From: Pseudomonas sp. G2-4
GTDB taxonomy: Bacteria; Pseudomonadota; Gammaproteobacteria; Pseudomonadales; Pseudomonadaceae
Assembly: GCF_030064125.1 (NCBI RefSeq)
Contig: NZ_CP125957.1
Coordinates: 3,038,001-3,102,000 of the forward strand
Reading direction: 5' to 3'
DNA length: 64,000 nt
Positions 60,113 through 64,000 of the stretch are shown here, one piece after another. Each line of letters begins with the position of its first letter. Positions within the stretch are counted from its first letter, which is position 1. The notes below the pieces were generated by a model. That model worked only from the letters and a program-made list of their open reading frames with translations, was not told where the DNA came from and searched no databases. Position numbers and translations under genes: made by a program.

Positions 60113-60840
60113 GGCTGAACTCCCGAGGTGGTCAAGTTCGTGAAGGCTGAACCGAGGGTGCCACCGTGCTCCAAGCTCACGGCGTCGGCGCGGCCACTGG
60201 CGACCAGGCGGCCCTGATGCACAATCAACAGGTTGTCACTGGGCCGTACTTCGTCCAGCAGGTGGGTGGTCCAGAGCACGCTGATGCCTTGCTCCTGGCA
60301 CAGTTGCCGAACGTGTAGCCCCAGGGCCAGGCGGCTGGCCGGATCCAGGCCGACGCTGGGTTCGTCCAGCAACAACAGGCGCGGTTCATGCAGCAGGGCC
60401 CGGGCGATTTCCACCCGGCGCCGATGGCCGCCGTTAAGGTCGCGCACGCGCTCGTGGCGCCGCTCGGTCAGTTGCTGGCGGGCCAGCTCGGCATCGATCC
60501 GGACGCTGCCCTGACGCCGCGACAAACCATGCAGTGCGATGTGATAACGCAGGTTCTGCTCGACACTCAGGTCCAGGTCCAGGGTGCTCTGCTGAAACAC
60601 CACGCCCAACTGGCGCAGGGCCGCTCGCGGTGAGTTCTGCAACGAATGGCCACCGACCAGGATGTCACCGCGTTGTACGTCGTAGAGGCGGGTGAGCAGG
60701 GCAATCAGCGTTGACTTGCCGGCTCCGTTGGGCCCCAGCAGCGCCGCGAAGCCGCCGATGGGCAGGTTGAAGCTCACCTGCTTGAGGGCTTCGCGCGGCC
60801 CATAGGCAAAGCTCAGCTCACTGACCTGCAGTGCGTTCAT
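60109..60840 (-). CDS. ABC ATPase of the PQQ-alcohol dehydrogenase system
   Basis: 243 aa. Walker A GPNGAGKST, signature LNGGHRRRVEIARAL (an ABC-2 style variant of LSGGQ), Walker B LLLLDEPSVGLDP and the switch His in TTHLLDE. It pairs with the permease and overlaps the beta-propeller gene by 4 bp. Confidence 0.92.
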   Translation of the reverse strand: MNALQVSELSFAYGPREALKQVSFNLPIGGFAALLGPNGAGKSTLIALLTRLYDVQRGDILVGGHSLQNSPRAALRQLGVVFQQSTLDLDLSVEQNLRYHIALHGLSRRQGSVRIDAELARQQLTERRHERVRDLNGGHRRRVEIARALLHEPRLLLLDEPSVGLDPASRLALGLHVRQLCQEQGISVLWTTHLLDEVRPSDNLLIVHQGRLVASGRADAVSLEHGGTLGSAFTNLTTSGVQP

Positions 60841-61826
60841 GGCGTCACCACCACGCCCCAGGGGTAGCGCCCGACCTTGATCGACTTGAGCACCTTGCGG
60901 CTCTGCACGTCGATCACCGAAACATCGCCGCTCACACCATTGGTTGCCAACAGCTGGCGCTGGTCCGGGGTGAACGCCAGTTGCCAGACGCGGCGGCCCA
61001 CCAGCAGATAATCCAGCACTTCGAAGGTGTGGGCGTCGATCACCGCCACATGATTGGCCGGGCCCAGGGCGACGAACGCGAGCTTGCCGTCGGCGCTGAG
61101 CTTGATGCCCACCGGCTGTACTTTGTCGGGGTGCACGCCTTTGATCTGGAACGTCAGGGTCTTGAGTATCTTGCGTGTGGCCACGTCAAGAATCGTCAGG
61201 GTGCCGCCAATTTCCGCCGAGGCCCAGAGCTGCGAACCGTCACGGTTGAACTCGACGAAGCGTGGGCGCTGATCCACCAGGGTGTTGTCGGCCAGGGTCT
61301 GGGTGCTGGTGTCGATCCAGTGCAGCATGTTTGTGGTTTCACTGGTGTTGACCGCCCACTTGCCATCGGGGCTGACGGCCATGCCTTCGGGCTCGACGCC
61401 CACGCTGATCTGGGCCAGGACCTCGGATGTCTGGGTGTCGATCACCGTGACCAAGGCATCGTCCTCGTTGGACACGTAGAGCCAGCGGTCGTTGGGGTGC
61501 AGGGCAAATTGCTCCGGGTCCTTGCCGGAGGGCAGTTCCTTGATGATTTTGCGGGTGGCGACGTCCATCACCTGGACCCGGTCCGAATCGCTGGCGCAGA
61601 TGTACAGCAGTCGATTGTCGTGGGACAGCAACAGGCCACGGGGGCGCTGGCCCACCGGCAGGGTTTCGATGACTTCCAGGCTCTGCATGTCGATCAGGCT
61701 CAGGCTGTTGTCTTTCTCGTTGGAGACCCAAGCAATGCTGGCAGCGGCGGGGCCGGCGACGAGCAGCGCAGCGCCCAAGGTGAAGGCTTTGCACAACAGG
61801 GCCGGGTGGAGCAGGGGGCGGCGCAT
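60837..61826 (-). CDS. PQQ-associated YVTN beta-propeller protein
   Basis: 329 aa. Signal peptide (about 1-29, ending GPAAAS), then seven YVTN-type repeats of the pattern VSNEKDNSLSLIDMQSLEVIETLPVGQRPRGL, LYVSNEDDALVTVIDTQTSEV and so on. This is the periplasmic propeller found with PQQ alcohol dehydrogenase genes; role unproven, perhaps a binding scaffold. It begins 26 bp after the upstream gene's stop, within one operon. Confidence 0.9.
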   Translation of the reverse strand: MRRPLLHPALLCKAFTLGAALLVAGPAAASIAWVSNEKDNSLSLIDMQSLEVIETLPVGQRPRGLLLSHDNRLLYICASDSDRVQVMDVATRKIIKELPSGKDPEQFALHPNDRWLYVSNEDDALVTVIDTQTSEVLAQISVGVEPEGMAVSPDGKWAVNTSETTNMLHWIDTSTQTLADNTLVDQRPRFVEFNRDGSQLWASAEIGGTLTILDVATRKILKTLTFQIKGVHPDKVQPVGIKLSADGKLAFVALGPANHVAVIDAHTFEVLDYLLVGRRVWQLAFTPDQRQLLATNGVSGDVSVIDVQSRKVLKSIKVGRYPWGVVVTP

Positions 61827-61852
61827 GGCGGTTTCCTTATTGTTGTTATCGA

Positions 61853-63037
61853 TCAGGGGTAACGGCAGCTCACTTCGGGCTGGTCGTAGCCCAGGCTGTC
61901 CATTTCATTGGTGGGGTGCAGAAAGCCTTCCTGGGGCGAGGTGCTGACCAGTGCGCGGGGCTGGACCAGGGGAATCGGTTGACGCAGTTGGCCGTTCCAC
62001 GGCCGATAGCTGAGTTTGCGACCTTTGAAACCGTCCAGTGGCAACTGGTCGCTGAGGGCCAGTTGGCGGATGGCGAACGGATCGTCCTGGCGCAGTTTGC
62101 TCACCGCGCTGGCGATGCTGCGCACGGCGATCCAGGCGGCGAAGTCGCGGTCGTTCATCCAGCGTCCGGCCAGGGCTTCGAAGCGTTTTTGCAACTGCGC
62201 GGCGCCGTAGGTTTCCACGGTCTTGTGCCAAGCGGTAGGGGTCAGGCCTTGGGTGCCGGCCACCGGACGTGGGTACCAGGTCTGGTAGGGCACGTATTCG
62301 CCAAAGTCGCCGCGCTCGTCAGCCACCAGGACTACGTCGTACTCGGCGGTCTGGGTGAACAGCGGCATGTCGGCCTGGGCGCTACGGCGTTGGTCGTTGT
62401 CGAACTGCCAGGCTTTTTCCGCGACGATTTTCCCTCCGAAGCGCTTCATGGCCCGGCGCAGGGCGGCGGCGTAGGCCTGGTCCTCGGCCGTCTGGCCGAC
62501 GATCAACAAGGCCCGCTGCCATTTGCGCACCACGCTGAACTGCACCAGCGCATCGGCGAGCATGGCCCGATCGGGCAGGCTGTGGAGCACGTTGCCCAGG
62601 CAGTCGGTGGTGCGCAGGCTGTCGTCGGGGCTGCCGGCGTTGAACAACAGGCTGTCCGGCAAGGCGGCGCTGAGCTGGCGCAGGCTCGCGGCTGGCGCAT
62701 TGACCACGAACAGCCGCAGGCCTTGATCATGTTGGGTGCGGGCGGCCTGGAGCAGAGCCTCGGGGCTGTCGACGTTGGCGCTTTCCAGGCGGTAGTCGTG
62801 CTTGAGAAAACGCCCGGTGCTGTTGCTGTCGATGATCGCCAGCTCAGCACCACTCAGCCCGGCATCGGCCGGTTCGGCAATCACGTTGGACAGCAGCGGC
62901 CCCGGGTCGGGACGATAACCCAGATAGCCGATGCGCACTTGCAACGGCGCTGCATCGCCCGCCTGGACCATGGCCGGCAGCCAACCACTGGCCGCGGCCA
63001 GCAAAGGGATCAAGACGTAACTGAGAAGCCTGCGCAT
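61853..63037 (-). CDS. Substrate-binding protein of the PQQ-alcohol dehydrogenase system
   Basis: 394 aa from the ATG at 63037, which has AGGAGGTGG right upstream. Signal peptide (about 1-26, ending PAMVQAGD), then a periplasmic-binding type I fold (IGYLGYRPDPGPLLSNVIAEP; LFNAGSPDDSLRTTDCLGNVLHSLPDRAMLADALVQFSVVRKW). First gene of the operon propeller-ATPase-permease. The type I fold resembles Leu/Ile/Val-binding proteins rather than typical ABC-2 partners, a known feature of this system. Ligand unknown. Confidence 0.88.
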   Translation of the reverse strand: MRRLLSYVLIPLLAAASGWLPAMVQAGDAAPLQVRIGYLGYRPDPGPLLSNVIAEPADAGLSGAELAIIDSNSTGRFLKHDYRLESANVDSPEALLQAARTQHDQGLRLFVVNAPAASLRQLSAALPDSLLFNAGSPDDSLRTTDCLGNVLHSLPDRAMLADALVQFSVVRKWQRALLIVGQTAEDQAYAAALRRAMKRFGGKIVAEKAWQFDNDQRRSAQADMPLFTQTAEYDVVLVADERGDFGEYVPYQTWYPRPVAGTQGLTPTAWHKTVETYGAAQLQKRFEALAGRWMNDRDFAAWIAVRSIASAVSKLRQDDPFAIRQLALSDQLPLDGFKGRKLSYRPWNGQLRQPIPLVQPRALVSTSPQEGFLHPTNEMDSLGYDQPEVSCRYP

Positions 63038-63189
63038 ACCACCTCCTTTGCGGGTAGCGCCAGCATAGGAACCCTGAGGCCATGGGGGAATATGCAGAAA
63101 GTACCGCCGGGGCAGTACCAAGGTAGTAAACCACTGGCGGGGCTGGGGTTTTAGGATGCAGGTCATCGTCATTCACCAGGAGCGGACAG

Positions 63190-63462
63190 ATGGTGCGGAT
63201 TCTCAAAGCCCTGCTGCTGCCGGTGTTGTTGGTCCTGAGCCTGATCGGCGTCGATCGGTTGTCTGGCAAGCAAGGAGCGTGCAGTGGACATCAAATCTGC
63301 AAACACCCCAGCCCCCCTGTGGGAGCGAGCTTGCTCGCGATGACGGCATCTCATTCAACATCCCTATCGACTGAGCCACCGCTATCGCGAGCAAGCTCGC
63401 TCCCACAGGGGATTTGTGTCCGGCGTTGGGGATGTGACTTCATCCCGGCCATGGACCGCTAA
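63190..63462 (+). CDS. Small ORF reading through a REP pair, coupled to the kinase
   Basis: 90 aa. ATG at 63190 has AGGAG 8 bases upstream. Residues 5-22 form a hydrophobic segment (LKALLLPVLLVLSLIGV), perhaps a signal or anchor. From about residue 43 the frame is made by the class A REP pair (GASLLAMTAS, LSRASSLPQG), and it ends at TAA 63460-63462, two bases before the kinase ATG. Either the original gene lost its end to the repeat, or the repeat is tolerated as a tail. Ribosome site and coupling suggest it is translated. Confidence 0.5.
   Translation: MVRILKALLLPVLLVLSLIGVDRLSGKQGACSGHQICKHPSPPVGASLLAMTASHSTSLSTEPPLSRASSLPQGICVRRWGCDFIPAMDR
63318..63407. repeat. Class A REP inverted pair inside an ORF
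   Basis: TGTGGGAGCGAGCTTGCTCG to GAGCAAGCTCGCTCCCACA. It lies inside the small frame at 63190-63462. Confidence 0.93.
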
Positions 63463-63464
63463 CC

Positions 63465-64000
63465 ATGTCTGCCCTCTGGCGAATCAACCTCTGGATAACG
63501 GCGTTTTTCGCCCTGGTCACCCTGGTCTGTGCAGCCCTGCTGTTGCATCAGGCCATGGCCGATGTGAAACGCGAGCTGCAATCGGCCCAGTCCGTGGTGC
63601 ATTACCTGCGCGAAACCGCCGAGCGCGACCCCGCCAGTCTCCAGCCACGGCTGACCGGCAGCCTGCGTCATGTGCGCGTCCGTTGGCTGGCCGCAGGAGA
63701 GCTATTTCCTGCGGATGTCGAAGGTGGAATGAAGGCCTGGCTCGGTCGCCGGTTACTCGATGACGGCCCTGCGGCTCAAGTGGTGGATTTGCGTGACGGT
63801 CGACGCGCCTGGATTGCGGTCGATCCTCGGGACGAAATCGAGGAAATCCTCGATTCATTGGTGCAACTGCTGGGCGTCTGTGCGCTGGCGCTGTTGCTCA
63901 GTTTGTTCGTGACTCGCTGGGCGGTGCACCGGTGCATGCGCTTGCTGGATGAGTTGCTGCATGCGCTGCGCCAGGTGTCCGCCGGGAATCTCCAGGTGCG
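63465..64000 (+). CDS. Sensor histidine kinase, N-terminal part (cut by window edge)
   Basis: 178 codons seen. Membrane helix at about 7-28, a periplasmic stretch with AQSVVHYLRETAERDP and LRDGRRAWIAVDPRDE, a second helix at about 131-148, then what looks like the start of HAMP (LLDELLHALRQVSAGNLQV). The kinase core lies outside. Position next to the PQQ-alcohol genes suggests the EraS-type kinase of the exa/erb regulatory set, which is inferred from context. Start is two bases after the preceding small ORF. Confidence 0.75.
   Translation, partial: MSALWRINLWITAFFALVTLVCAALLLHQAMADVKRELQSAQSVVHYLRETAERDPASLQPRLTGSLRHVRVRWLAAGELFPADVEGGMKAWLGRRLLDDGPAAQVVDLRDGRRAWIAVDPRDEIEEILDSLVQLLGVCALALLLSLFVTRWAVHRCMRLLDELLHALRQVSAGNLQV

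Noticed and set aside
1..64000. tRNA, rRNA, transposase or phage genes
   Set aside because: None recognised on either strand by reading; no integrase, IS ends or tRNA-like cloverleaf noted.

Overview
The window reads as a high-GC chromosomal segment of a fluorescent-group Pseudomonas (P. fluorescens complex). This is inferred from gene content, such as the PQQ-alcohol regulatory cluster, aco genes, DUF2790 protein and MvaT-type AT-rich gap, and from two abundant families of intergenic REP palindromes. No rRNA, tRNA, CRISPR array, prophage or transposase gene was seen. It looks like core and flexible metabolic chromosome rather than an island.

Layout. 0-4.5 kb: leftward operon wecB, bcsB-like, nfrB (cut by the window edge), a likely c-di-GMP-linked exopolysaccharide (ManNAc-type) system, fronted by an unusually AT-rich 0.7 kb gap. 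4.5-7.6 kb: TRAP transporter dctQ-dctM-dctP, then a tandem REP array. 8-9.3 kb: exported PheC-like dehydratase and a VOC protein. 9.4-14 kb: Cache histidine kinase and LuxR-type regulator divergent from a CstA/BtsT pyruvate transporter and its KCC-tailed small partner. 14.3-18.8 kb: OmpR-type two-component pair, DUF2790 protein, DipZ-like thiol protein, small exported protein. 18.8-26.5 kb: acetoin/2,3-butanediol catabolism: acoR divergent from acoXABC-bdh, with a clear sigma54 promoter and palindromic upstream sites. 26.5-28 kb: DUF6644, DUF6152 and DinB proteins.

28-40.8 kb: hydroxyproline catabolism on the minus strand. It has a 4-hydroxyproline 2-epimerase, a three-part FAD/2Fe-2S D-hydroxyproline dehydrogenase, a DHDPS-family deaminase, an aconitase-X type cis-3-hydroxyproline dehydratase, a second proline-racemase-family protein with both catalytic Cys replaced, a polar amino acid ABC transporter, and AraC and GntR regulators. 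Matching palindromes lie before the GntR gene and before the ABC binding-protein gene. The final enzyme, ketoglutarate semialdehyde dehydrogenase, is not in the window.

41-53.6 kb: MFS exporter and divergent MocR regulator; a repeat-rich gap; TonB-dependent receptor with a terminator hairpin just before its start; SDR, tautomerase and LysR with matched operator-like sites; DUF4440 protein; LysR divergent from a glucarate-dehydratase-type enzyme; porin. 53.9-64 kb: FIST protein, hybrid kinase, AgmR/ErbR regulator, then the ABC transporter, beta-propeller and Cys-Trp motif genes of the PQQ-dependent alcohol dehydrogenase system, and finally a kinase gene cut by the right edge, preceded by a small ORF that reads through a REP pair.

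Two REP classes occur throughout. Class A has the core GTGGGAGCGAGCTTGCTCGC and class B has GTGGCGAGGGAGCTTGCTCC. Both usually occur as inverted pairs, nearly always just after gene ends. Most unusual points: the Ser/Thr racemase homologue, the REP pair read as coding sequence, the 26-codon leader overlapping acoX, the terminator in front of the TonB receptor, and several paired operator candidates.
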